The notes under the pieces were generated by a model that did no database searches, was not told the DNA's origin, and saw nothing but the letters and a program-made list of their open reading frames with translations. The translations under genes and the position numbers were made by a program. Positions 1 to 8,390 of a stretch of 64,000 nt of DNA are shown here, one piece after another. The DNA is from Vibrio sp. SCSIO 43135 (GTDB lineage: Bacteria; Pseudomonadota; Gammaproteobacteria; Enterobacterales; Vibrionaceae): the NCBI RefSeq assembly GCF_023716665.1, contig NZ_CP071860.1:682001-746000 (forward strand), given 5' to 3'. The first letter of the stretch is position 1. Every line of letters begins with the position of its first letter.

Positions 1-3000
1 GATTGGTGGGAGAATAATGTTATTGAAAGACTATCATTCCAACAGCAAAAGGTAGCTCTGGAGAAGGGTTTTACATCAATTTACGAACTCGACCTAGCAG
101 CATTGCTCAGGGTTTTAGACCAAAACTGGTTTGAGTTAGTGGGCGTATGTAAATTACCTCGCGAGGCGAGAAACTGGGTTAAAGAGCTTCAAACTATCAG
201 GAATAAATGGGCTCATGCATCAACCGACTTGCCTATCAGTGAAGAATATCGTGATCTTGATACACTGATTAGATTAATTGAAGTTATTAGCTGTGATGAA
301 AAAAGTCTGCCAGCCTTGTATGGTGCAAGGGACAATTTGCTCGACGCTTTAGCCCATAAGAACAATGGGACGAATGGTCCTGAGAATACTGTTCAAACTT
401 ATCAAAGCGGGGATGTTCCCCATTTTCAGCCAGGACAGTTAGTTACTTTGAGGTCTGACTCTAATGTAGTCTTACCGATCATGAAAGTGAAGCTTGACGG
501 AGTCGAGCCAGCTTATGAGGTATTTGAGTCAGGTAAAGTATCTACATACTTCCAAAGCCAGTTGCAAGAGATGGGTTCTGATAGTGAACAAGGTTTTGAA
601 AGGTGCTCGAAAGAGGAACTTTGGGCTTCGTTGAGTGCAACAAGCCTTAGTTTACCGTCTAATAGTAGCCTCTATTCTCTAAATTCAGCTGACATTGACT
701 TCGTCCCATATCAATACCGACCAGCGATTAAAATCATTCAAGCGGAACAGCCTAGACTTTTGGTAGCGGATGAAGTGGGTGTTGGTAAAACGATAGAAGC
801 TGGGCTTATATTGAAGGAACTTTCCGCTAGGACAACGATCAAGTCTGTACTCATTATCTGTCCAAAAGCACTTGTTGCAGAGAGAAAATGGGAACTAGAA
901 ATGAAGCGCTTTGGGGAAAATTTTGTTCCCTTGGATGGAAAAACGTTAAGGTACTGCCTCAAAGAGACAGAGATTGAGGGTCATTGGCCAGAAAGCCATA
1001 CAAAGGCAATATTGCCTTTTTCTTTGTTCGATTCAGCTCTTTTGCATGGGGAGGATACAAAGACAAAGCGTAATAATGGTCTTCTCGAGCTAAGCACACC
1101 ACCAAAATTTGATCTAATAATCGTAGACGAAGCACACAATATCAGGAACAGAAACACTAACCTTCACCAAGGGGTTAAGTTTCTGTGTGATAACGCTAAT
1201 GCGGTAGTTTTCCTGTCGGCTACACCAGTCCAGTTAGGCAGCAGTGACTTGTATACATTGTTGAATGTACTACGGCCAGAGCTCATCATAGATGAGAATA
1301 GTTTTCACTCTATGGCTGTCCCTAACAAGTATTCCAATGAAGCAATTCATATACTCCGCGAAGCAAATGAAGGTTGGCAAGAAAATGCGATTGTTAAGCT
1401 AAAAGCGCTGTCTGAAACTGAATGGGGAAGAATGTTTATACGCGAGACTCCACGGTTTCAAGAGATCTACGACACATTATCTGAACCAAGAGTTCCTGAT
1501 GAGGTAAGAGTTTCAGCCATCGGCAAACTAGAAGAACTAAACACCTTTAGTCCTCTTATCAATAGGACAAGAAGGCGAGATATCGGGGAGTTTACTGTTC
1601 GTAAGCCTGAAACTGTGTCTGTAGAATTTACGCAGGAGCAGAGGGCTGTTCATGACACTCTTCTAGACGTCGTCGCCGATATTTTGAAAGTGACACATGG
1701 ACATCAAAACATTCGCTTTATGATGACCATGATTAGACGCCAAGCTGCGAGTTGTATACATGGGTTAGCCCCTCTACTTAACGATCTTCTGAGTAATAAG
1801 CTTGCTCAGTTAGAAATAGATGAGTCGTATGATGAGCTCCCAATTAGTAGAGTCTCAGAGTCTGAGGTTTCACTGATCAAGGATAGAGTTGTTGAATTGC
1901 TGGCTTTGTGTAAGAACTTACCCACATCAGACCCAAAAGCAGACGTTTTTATTCAACTCATTAGGGAAAAGCTCGCCTTAGCAAATAGAAAGGTTCTTAT
2001 CTTCACTACTTTTCGGCATACCATTAAGTACCTAGAGGCGAAGTTGGGAGCCTCTGGACTACGGTTTGGGGTAATACATGGTGGCATTTCAGATCAGGAA
2101 AGAAGGGATATCAGGAACAGGTTTTCCATGGAATCAACAGACTCAGAGAGCATCGATATTCTTTTATCCTCTGAAGTTGGTTGTGAAGGGTTAGATTTTC
2201 AGTTTTGTGACTGTTTGTTTAACTACGATCTTCCCTGGAATCCGATGAAGGTTGAACAACGAATTGGACGAATTGATAGGTATGGTCAGCAAAGTGAAGC
2301 GGTGGCTATAGTCAATTTTGTAACCCCCGGGACTGTAGACGCTGATATATATGAAAGGTGTCTAGTTAGGATTGGCGTGTTTAAAAATGCGATAGGGGGC
2401 TGTGAGGAGATATTGGGAGAGATAAGTAGTGGTATTCGGAGTTTAGCAGAAAATTTATCCCTAACGCGTACAGAGGTGCAGAAGCAACTGAGTCAATTAG
2501 CTGACAATAAGATTCGATTAATTGCTGAGAATGAACGATTAGCTGCACAGCAATCAGAGTTGTTTGGTTTAACAATCCCTGGTGAAAGTGACGACTTTGG
2601 AGAGCTTAGCCAGTTTAAGCAGGCGTTACTTTCTCCGCCTGCTCTGAAGAATCTGATTAACATCTACTTATCAAATGTTCTTTCAGATAATAGAACTTAT
2701 ATTAGTTCCGACAATGAAGCGATATTGAACTTAAACGCTGAACAGAGGAAAACTCTGTTGAAGGAGCATCATGTAGATTCCTCAAAGCTCTCTGTTGGTC
2801 AAAGAGAGTGGTTATCATGGCTATCTGGATCTAGCGCAAGACTGTCAGTGGTCTTTGAGCCTAAGTATAAAAACGAAAGCAATATTCTTGTGACATTGGA
2901 GCACCCACTAATTCAGTATGCGACTCAGGCCTTGGCACCAAATGAAAAAATTGAAGCGTACATTAGTTTACCTTGCGAAAAGCTACCAACAGGTCGTTAC

Positions 3001-3471
3001 CCATTTTCCATTTACCAGTGGAATAAAAAAGGTATTCGTTCAGACGATACGTTAGTGGTAGTTAGTGAGAGCAAAGTGCTGGCTGATAACTTGCTAGATT
3101 TAATCTCTGAAGCTTTGACGCAAGAGCAAGTCAAAAAAAGACTGAGTGAATCTGAAGCTAAAGCTTTAGCTGACCTTCATTATGAACAGTGGAGTCGTGC
3201 TCAAGTAAAACATATTGCCGATAATAGGCAGTTAGCTGAGGTGAAAGTGCAGAGTTTAACGAGTAGTCATAAAGCTCGTTGCAAGACCATTTTTGAACAA
3301 ATGGAGAATGCTAATAACCCCAAGATTGCCAAGATGAAGCAAAGCGAATTGATACATGCTAATACTGATTTTCAGTTGCGGTTAAATGAACTGCAAAGAT
3401 TGGGAGATAGTGGTGATGTTCATTTTTCAGAGTTGTGTGCAGGTGTAGTGGTTGTAGAAGACAATGAATAA
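1..3471 (+). CDS. Swt1-type HEPN / SNF2-family helicase fusion (5' end missing)
   Basis: The reading frame is open from base 1, so the true N-terminus lies upstream of the window. The first about 80 visible residues resemble a Swt1-like HEPN domain and carry an intact R-x4-H motif (Arg codon 199-201, His codon 214-216), the active-site pattern of HEPN ribonucleases. After a linker comes a two-lobed SWI2/SNF2 helicase: Walker A GVGKT at 778-792, DEAH at 1126-1137, SATP motif III near 1220, and lobe 2 ending in QRIGRIDRYGQ near 2260-2290. The last about 300 residues are charged and helical with no domain I recognise. It overlaps the next gene by 8 bases, so the two are probably co-translated. 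Likely a nucleic-acid translocase with an RNase module in a defence or conflict system; the function is inferred, the domains are seen. Confidence 0.85.
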   Translation, partial: DWWENNVIERLSFQQQKVALEKGFTSIYELDLAALLRVLDQNWFELVGVCKLPREARNWVKELQTIRNKWAHASTDLPISEEYRDLDTLIRLIEVISCDEKSLPALYGARDNLLDALAHKNNGTNGPENTVQTYQSGDVPHFQPGQLVTLRSDSNVVLPIMKVKLDGVEPAYEVFESGKVSTYFQSQLQEMGSDSEQGFERCSKEELWASLSATSLSLPSNSSLYSLNSADIDFVPYQYRPAIKIIQAEQPRLLVADEVGVGKTIEAGLILKELSARTTIKSVLIICPKALVAERKWELEMKRFGENFVPLDGKTLRYCLKETEIEGHWPESHTKAILPFSLFDSALLHGEDTKTKRNNGLLELSTPPKFDLIIVDEAHNIRNRNTNLHQGVKFLCDNANAVVFLSATPVQLGSSDLYTLLNVLRPELIIDENSFHSMAVPNKYSNEAIHILREANEGWQENAIVKLKALSETEWGRMFIRETPRFQEIYDTLSEPRVPDEVRVSAIGKLEELNTFSPLINRTRRRDIGEFTVRKPETVSVEFTQEQRAVHDTLLDVVADILKVTHGHQNIRFMMTMIRRQAASCIHGLAPLLNDLLSNKLAQLEIDESYDELPISRVSESEVSLIKDRVVELLALCKNLPTSDPKADVFIQLIREKLALANRKVLIFTTFRHTIKYLEAKLGASGLRFGVIHGGISDQERRDIRNRFSMESTDSESIDILLSSEVGCEGLDFQFCDCLFNYDLPWNPMKVEQRIGRIDRYGQQSEAVAIVNFVTPGTVDADIYERCLVRIGVFKNAIGGCEEILGEISSGIRSLAENLSLTRTEVQKQLSQLADNKIRLIAENERLAAQQSELFGLTIPGESDDFGELSQFKQALLSPPALKNLINIYLSNVLSDNRTYISSDNEAILNLNAEQRKTLLKEHHVDSSKLSVGQREWLSWLSGSSARLSVVFEPKYKNESNILVTLEHPLIQYATQALAPNEKIEAYISLPCEKLPTGRYPFSIYQWNKKGIRSDDTLVVVSESKVLADNLLDLISEALTQEQVKKRLSESEAKALADLHYEQWSRAQVKHIADNRQLAEVKVQSLTSSHKARCKTIFEQMENANNPKIAKMKQSELIHANTDFQLRLNELQRLGDSGDVHFSELCAGVVVVEDNE

Positions 3472-6400
3472 ATTTATTGAAGAGTTAATCAAAGATAGAG
3501 AAGAGTATGCGTATTGGTTGGAGAGGAAACCAGCATTACGAAGAATTGTTGAAGATCTATATCCTGACAAGGCTCACTTCATTTATGAACTGCTTCAAAA
3601 TGCTGAAGATGCTAACGCTACAGCGGTATCGTTTTCTTTATCTAAAGAGCAATTGACCTGTTCTCACGACGGTAGACCTTTTAATGACCAGGACATCAGT
3701 GCTATCACAGACATTGGGGAAAGTAGCAAAAAGGATGACGATAACTCTATAGGGCGGTTTGGTATTGGGTTTAAAGCCGTTTTCGTATATACCGAATCTC
3801 CAAGAGTAAAGTCAGGCAACCTCGATTTCACGATCGAGAGATTCGTCGTACCCACATTCCGTAACCCTAGTAATCATGATGCTGTAACAGTTTTTGAGTT
3901 CCCGTTTAATAGTAAGAAAAAAACACCTCAAGAGTCGTATAAAGAAATAGGTCACGCACTGAAGCAGCTGTCTGGAAGTGCTTTGCTGTTTCTCAGAAAT
4001 ATTAAAAAAGTCGAATGGTTTGTCGATGGCGAGTTTTTAGGCAGTATTGAACGAGAGGAATTAGCTGACAATCATATTTCGATCGCTCAAAAGAGTGATT
4101 CTGACAGTAAGCCTGTCGTCGTTAATTGGTTGCGTTATATTACTTTGTTCGGGGAGAAAGAAACTCTATTTTCCTCAATAGCATTTAAGCTAAGAGAAAA
4201 GCCGCAAAAGACAAATAATACTGATTCAGAAAAAGCGAAGCTCGCTGAACGATTTGTTGTTGAGGGGATCAAAAGAGGTACTGTGTCGGCTTTCTTCCCT
4301 GCTGAAAAAGAAACTTCTGGTTTAAGGTTTCATGTTCACGCCCCTTTTGTAACTGAGTTGAGCCGAGCTAGCGTTAAAGATACCCCAGAAAATGACAGAT
4401 TATATGACTACCTAGCTGATACCATAGAGAAGGCTTTGCATGAAGTTAAGTCAATCGGATTGTTAGATAGGAATTTCCTGGAGGCTATGCCGAACTCATC
4501 CGATCCGGTACCCAAGAAATATCAAGTAATACGGGATCGAGTCAAGAAATCTCTGATGAGCGAGGAGCTTGTTCCGACTCTAGAGGGTTCATTCAAAAAA
4601 GGGAAACTGCTTTATCTAACCAAAAGCAGGATTGCTCGTGTTATCAACACCTTAGACTTCGCAAATCTCACACGAAACAGCATAGCCTCGGTAGGCTGGT
4701 CAATTATAAGCAATCAGAAAAATGATCGCTTATACAAATTATTGATAGACGCTGGAGTTTCAGAATGGACTAAGGATGACTTAATAGAGTGTTTCGAGTA
4801 CTACAAACCCAAAAGTTACTCATTTGAAGAGAAAGCAACCAAGCAGGAGTTGGCTAATTTCGATGAGTGGATACTGAGAAAAAGTTCACAATGGCTGCGA
4901 GACCTGTATTCGTTATTTGCGTCAGAGTTGAGAGACGAGCTTAGTTATCCGGTAAGTTCTTTAAGGGTCATTCCAACCAATAATAGCCAGGTAAAAGCGC
5001 CTAGTGAGTGCTATTTCCCTTTAGAGGACTCCATTACTGACGATAGTATTTCCTGTTTACGTTCAGATCTGTTGGCGCCACTCGAAGGTGAGTCGAAGAA
5101 GGTCCATGATGGTGTTATTTCATTTTTCAGTGGTACAGGTGTTAAGACGTATGGTGAAAAAGAAAGCATTCTTGCTATTTTAAAAACACACTATTCATCT
5201 GACAGGATATCGTTGGATTTTGGAACGCATGCATTGCATATGAAAAAGTTTTTTTCATGGTATAAGCAAGCAAAATTTGCAGCCAATGAACTCAAAAAAC
5301 ATTCAATAATCCTTGACGGTAATTTTGATTACGTTAAACCGAATCGTACCTATCTTGATGACCCATATAGGTCAACCGGAATGGCCATAGCTTTAGGTGC
5401 TAAAGGCGTCTCTACTGTACATGCTATTAATAACATGTACCTACAGTTGGGAATTGAAATCAACGAGCTTAACGGTTTTTTCGAGTTTCTTGGTGTAATC
5501 AAGTCTTTAGACATCATTGAAACGTCATGCCTTAGTAATCCTAAGTGGAGCTACTTGAGAACGGCTCCTGGGAATGCAACTCACACCGGCGTCAATAGAG
5601 ACTACACAATAGATGGGCTTGAGCGTTTGCTAAAAGCACATGATAAAGCTGTGTCAGAACTCATTTTGAAGACGGTAAGTAATCAAGCGCGCAATAAGCA
5701 GATTGCAGTTTACAGTCAAAACCAAAGTAACCCAAGTCGTACTGCTGATTCTCAATGGATATGTTTACTTCGTGATAGAGCTTGGGTTCCTACTAAAAGT
5801 GGCACATTTGTCAAACCATGTGATGCTCAGAAGAAAGACTTATCAGGTAATTTTCTTCGCGCGTTGGGAACTGACTGGGCGGATAAGATAAGATTCTGTC
5901 AGAAGGAAGAAGAAAGCTCTAAAGAAAGTCTTGTTAAGAAGGAAGCAGCAAAACGGTTGGGAATCACTAGTCAGACTGATTTTCAGCTTTTAGACCTTAT
6001 CTCAAGTGGTTCAATCTCTGAAGCACAAAAGCAACAACTAATTGCTTCTGTTACTTCAAGTGCTCACAACTTCTCCCAGCAGCTACCGCAACAGAGCTCA
6101 AGTAATTCAGCAGCTCGTGCCTTGGCAGTTTCTAAAGCTGCAGAGCAAGCTCCAGAAAAGCGTAAGGAAGTAAGAGAACGATCAGTCGCTGTAGGGAAGC
6201 CGTCTGTCAGGCAGGAAGCGGAAGCTTATTTAAAAAGCCAGTATTCAATTAATGAAACGATGATCTGTCAGTTATGTCAAGAAGAGTTGCCGTTTAGGAA
6301 GCTGAATGGGGATTATTATTTTGAAATCGTTGACTTCATTGAAAGTGACTCTATGCACTTTCAAAACCATCTCTGTCTCTGTCCAAATCATGCAGCAATG

Positions 6401-7042
6401 TTTAAGCATAGTAACTCTGATAAGACTATTTTGTTTGATAAGCTGTCTACAACTGAGAATAGAAGCATTTCATTACAGCTAAATGGAATTGAAACAGAAC
6501 TGTATTTTACTGATAACCACATGAATGATGTTAAGGCCATTTTCGGAGTAACATCTGTCGCAGTTGAGACCTCGATTGAGTCTCAATCATCAACGGTTGA
6601 AGAAGTAAGTTGCGTTATTGATGGGGTTGCTGTTCCTAAACACCTTTCGCTCTGGAGAAATGCATTCATCACTACATCAAACAATTCGGGCTCGGTTAAA
6701 ATTGGTACAAATAAAGAGGTTGTGGCTAGTTTTGAGTCTGTAATTGCTGCTGAGAACTGGTGGACTAGCTACCTGAAGACACGTGGTTTTGAGGGTAAAC
6801 TAACAGTCAGGAGTGAATATGATGCGCTACTTGCAAAGCAGCCAATTAAGCCCGTATTGAAAACAAAGTCGCCAAAGTTGACACGACTTACGCGGAAATC
6901 TCCCTTAGTTCCAAAACCTGCGACTAGCAGCACCACTAAAACTAAAGTGAGTATTCCAGATGGCAAACAGTATTGCCCTAAATGTAAAGGTGTAATTAAA
7001 CCAAATCCTTGTAGAGAGTGTTACGGCACAGGCTGGGTTTGA
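3464..7042 (+). CDS. Sacsin-like GHKL (Hsp90-fold) ATPase with C-terminal zinc modules
   Basis: This 1192-residue protein starts inside the end of the helicase gene. The N-terminal 110 residues hold the Hsp90/GHKL ATP-binding set: N box ELLQNAEDA (42-50), D-x-G at 69-71 (HDGRP) and GRFGIGFKAVF (97-107), in the order and sequence style of the sacsin N-terminal domain. The long middle region is unassigned. Near the C-terminus, CQLC (935-938) and a later LCPNH form a treble-clef that looks like an HNH nuclease domain whose catalytic His pair is replaced by Val-Asp. The extreme C-terminus has CPKC (1171-1174) and CRECYGTG (1183-1190), the second matching the DnaJ zinc-finger pattern CxxCxGxG. Pairing with an SNF2 helicase suggests an ATP-driven defence complex. 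I do not recognise a named system. Confidence 0.85.
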   Translation: MNKFIEELIKDREEYAYWLERKPALRRIVEDLYPDKAHFIYELLQNAEDANATAVSFSLSKEQLTCSHDGRPFNDQDISAITDIGESSKKDDDNSIGRFGIGFKAVFVYTESPRVKSGNLDFTIERFVVPTFRNPSNHDAVTVFEFPFNSKKKTPQESYKEIGHALKQLSGSALLFLRNIKKVEWFVDGEFLGSIEREELADNHISIAQKSDSDSKPVVVNWLRYITLFGEKETLFSSIAFKLREKPQKTNNTDSEKAKLAERFVVEGIKRGTVSAFFPAEKETSGLRFHVHAPFVTELSRASVKDTPENDRLYDYLADTIEKALHEVKSIGLLDRNFLEAMPNSSDPVPKKYQVIRDRVKKSLMSEELVPTLEGSFKKGKLLYLTKSRIARVINTLDFANLTRNSIASVGWSIISNQKNDRLYKLLIDAGVSEWTKDDLIECFEYYKPKSYSFEEKATKQELANFDEWILRKSSQWLRDLYSLFASELRDELSYPVSSLRVIPTNNSQVKAPSECYFPLEDSITDDSISCLRSDLLAPLEGESKKVHDGVISFFSGTGVKTYGEKESILAILKTHYSSDRISLDFGTHALHMKKFFSWYKQAKFAANELKKHSIILDGNFDYVKPNRTYLDDPYRSTGMAIALGAKGVSTVHAINNMYLQLGIEINELNGFFEFLGVIKSLDIIETSCLSNPKWSYLRTAPGNATHTGVNRDYTIDGLERLLKAHDKAVSELILKTVSNQARNKQIAVYSQNQSNPSRTADSQWICLLRDRAWVPTKSGTFVKPCDAQKKDLSGNFLRALGTDWADKIRFCQKEEESSKESLVKKEAAKRLGITSQTDFQLLDLISSGSISEAQKQQLIASVTSSAHNFSQQLPQQSSSNSAARALAVSKAAEQAPEKRKEVRERSVAVGKPSVRQEAEAYLKSQYSINETMICQLCQEELPFRKLNGDYYFEIVDFIESDSMHFQNHLCLCPNHAAMFKHSNSDKTILFDKLSTTENRSISLQLNGIETELYFTDNHMNDVKAIFGVTSVAVETSIESQSSTVEEVSCVIDGVAVPKHLSLWRNAFITTSNNSGSVKIGTNKEVVASFESVIAAENWWTSYLKTRGFEGKLTVRSEYDALLAKQPIKPVLKTKSPKLTRLTRKSPLVPKPATSSTTKTKVSIPDGKQYCPKCKGVIKPNPCRECYGTGWV

Positions 7043-7065
7043 CCAAGATTAAACCCAGCCTTTTA
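7031..7065 (+). terminator. Rho-independent terminator overlapping the stop codon of the GHKL gene
   Basis: A perfect 10-bp stem (7031-7040 with 7051-7060, loop of 10) is followed by TTTT. The left arm contains the last codons and the first base of the stop codon of the preceding gene, so transcription of the cassette should end immediately after it. Confidence 0.75.
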
Positions 7066-7193
7066 GGTTCCCAATAATTAAAAATGTTCGGAATGTGACC
7101 CCGGTTTGTGTGGTAGTCTTGTCAACGATTGACTCAAAGCTGAAAGTAGTTTTCGTTCATCGATGGTCCGTGCGAAGTTACACTTTCACAAAA

Positions 7194-7299
7194 ATATCAA
7201 CTTATAGTTGTTTTAAGTGATATCAATATATGGTTGCTTTTTGAGTAAGTTGTTGAAATAAAGGAAATCATCAATATCAATATATGGTTTTTTCAACAA
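7194..7299. repeat. AT-rich direct repeats with a 9-bp inverted repeat
   Basis: The 16-mer ATATCAATATATGGTT occurs exactly at 7220-7235 and 7274-7289, and a degenerate copy (ATATCAACTTATAGTTG) lies at 7194-7210. The second exact copy sits inside a perfect 9-bp inverted repeat, TTGTTGAAA at 7250-7258 and TTTCAACAA at 7291-7299. The spacing and position just after the cassette would fit protein-binding sites or a remnant attachment site, but nothing proves either. Confidence 0.55.
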
Positions 7300-7310
7300 A
7301 TGAGTTATTT

Positions 7311-7342
7311 AAAAAGAGCCGCTTGATGCGGCTCTTTTTTTG
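7311..7342 (+). terminator. Rho-independent terminator
   Basis: An 8-bp GC-rich stem AGAGCCGC / GCGGCTCT (7315-7322 with 7328-7335) with a 5-base loop, preceded by A5 and followed by a T run. A strong terminator on the plus strand and, because of the A run, plausibly on the minus strand as well. Confidence 0.75.
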
Positions 7343-7591
7343 TTTTCAGTGTTAGTCGAACGGGCTTTGTGTTTGATTAATAACTTAATTATCAAAGAGA
7401 TTATGTCGTGGCGTAAATTGGTAAGTCGTATCGAGCAAAAGACTGCATAATTCGCCTCGGTTTGTTCCACCACTTAGGAGAGAGCCCCATGCCCTGGGGG
7501 AACCTGTATTGGCTGTAGTGGTAGCGGTACCTGAACATACGCAGTTTCGAATTAAGAGTTTGTTCGATTCTGTATTTTACAGCCGGATTTT

Positions 7592-7625
7592 GCCCCATGA
7601 TGCTTGCATCATGGGGCTTTTTTTA
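7592..7625 (+). terminator. Rho-independent terminator facing plus strand
   Basis: Inverted repeat GCCCCATGAT / ATCATGGGGC (7592-7601 with 7611-7620 or so), 9-base loop, followed by a run of T reaching 7624. There is no matching T run for minus-strand transcription, so it ends a plus-strand transcript although no plus-strand protein gene is seen just upstream. Confidence 0.7.
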
Positions 7626-8093
7626 TTCGCATACTTTGTCTTCTTTCTGGTCTTCTAATGCAAAGTAGATTCGAGATACTGTTATTTCCGAGATTAGAAT
7701 GACAAACACCACCGCAAAAAACGCCACAACACCGTTGAGTGGGCCGGTAAACTGGACCTTATCACCAAACATAAGGTTGATGGCTTCGAGCATCACAAAT
7801 TTGGAGCCAACCAAGATGATGTACGTAGAGATCCCTCTCATCACTTTTGCACCAGTTCCCGGTTTCGTTTTGAAGTAGTTGGCAAGTTTGTGTTCTAACC
7901 CTATTGAGAGTTTGAGAAGTAACTGAAGCAACATTGCTGCAGCAAACGAGATGGTAAAAGAGTCGATCGTTACGTATTCCCAGTACTCATCAAAAAAATT
8001 GAGAACGGTTAAATCGACTAGAATAGCCAATGTATATCCAACAAATAACCTTTGAGGTGTGTTGAATCCATATACCTTTTCTACGTTGCTCAT
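7623..8093 (-). CDS. Four-helix inner-membrane protein, unknown function
   Basis: 156 residues. Four hydrophobic stretches fit membrane helices: about 18-38 (FVGYTLAILVDLTVLNFF), 45-66, 88-108 and 119-142. The N-terminus and the loop around 68-84 (KTKPGTGAKVMRG) are positively charged, so both termini probably face the cytoplasm. No enzymatic motif is visible and I do not recognise a named family. The stop codon touches the plus-strand terminator at 7592-7625. It stands alone, convergent to nothing and with about 180 bases of its own upstream region. Real gene because of length, hydrophobic pattern and start codon; function unknown. Confidence 0.7.
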   Translation of the reverse strand: MSNVEKVYGFNTPQRLFVGYTLAILVDLTVLNFFDEYWEYVTIDSFTISFAAAMLLQLLLKLSIGLEHKLANYFKTKPGTGAKVMRGISTYIILVGSKFVMLEAINLMFGDKVQFTGPLNGVVAFFAVVFVILISEITVSRIYFALEDQKEDKVCE

Positions 8094-8275
8094 GTAAATT
8101 CCTTTTTACTAACATGATCTTACCCTAGTAGATCGCGAACACTATTTCTAATTTGCTTTTATACTCCTGGGCGCAATTCAAATATCAATTCAAACAACTT
8201 AGTGGCGCTATTTGGTAAGCAGGGTGGGGAGCTGCTGTTTATCATACGCTTCTATTCCCAAACTAAGAGCTTATT

Positions 8276-8386
8276 ATGATTATTTATTTTAGAGTTCAGG
8301 ATGTAGAAGAGCTATGGATGGCCATAGATTTGGCAACATTTATGCAAGACAAATTGCCTAAAACGCCTGTGAAATCGATAACTTAA
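8276..8386 (+). CDS. Possible 36-residue ORF, hypothetical
   Basis: A short frame beginning MIIYFRVQDVEELW, ATG at 8276, with only a weak purine stretch (AAGAG) upstream. It ends four bases before the end of the convergent AraC gene. The amphipathic sequence is not obviously random, but no family is recognised and it could be a remnant of a longer gene or noise. Confidence 0.25.
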   Translation: MIIYFRVQDVEELWMAIDLATFMQDKLPKTPVKSIT

Positions 8387-8390
8387 GTTT

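Larger units (their letters stand above)
7043..7622. other. Intergenic region after the cassette, no convincing protein gene
   Basis: About 580 bases. It holds a terminator overlapping the cassette end, an AT-rich repeat cluster (7194-7299), a second terminator (about 7311-7342) and a third on the plus strand (7592-7625). A 65-codon frame on the minus strand (7401-7598) starts inside the third hairpin and has no ribosome site, so I do not call it. A 15-codon plus-strand frame at 7403-7450 (MSWRKL...) is too short to judge. The plus-strand terminator at 7592 implies a transcript crossing 7343-7591, possibly a small RNA; nothing I recognise. Confidence 0.4.

Noticed and set aside
7194..7299. 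CRISPR array
   Set aside because: Only two exact copies, uneven spacing, no cas genes.
7401..7598. Minus-strand frame of 65 codons (MGQNPAVKYRIEQ...)
   Set aside because: Starts inside the hairpin at 7592-7625, has no ribosome site and no domain; probably a shadow of non-coding sequence.
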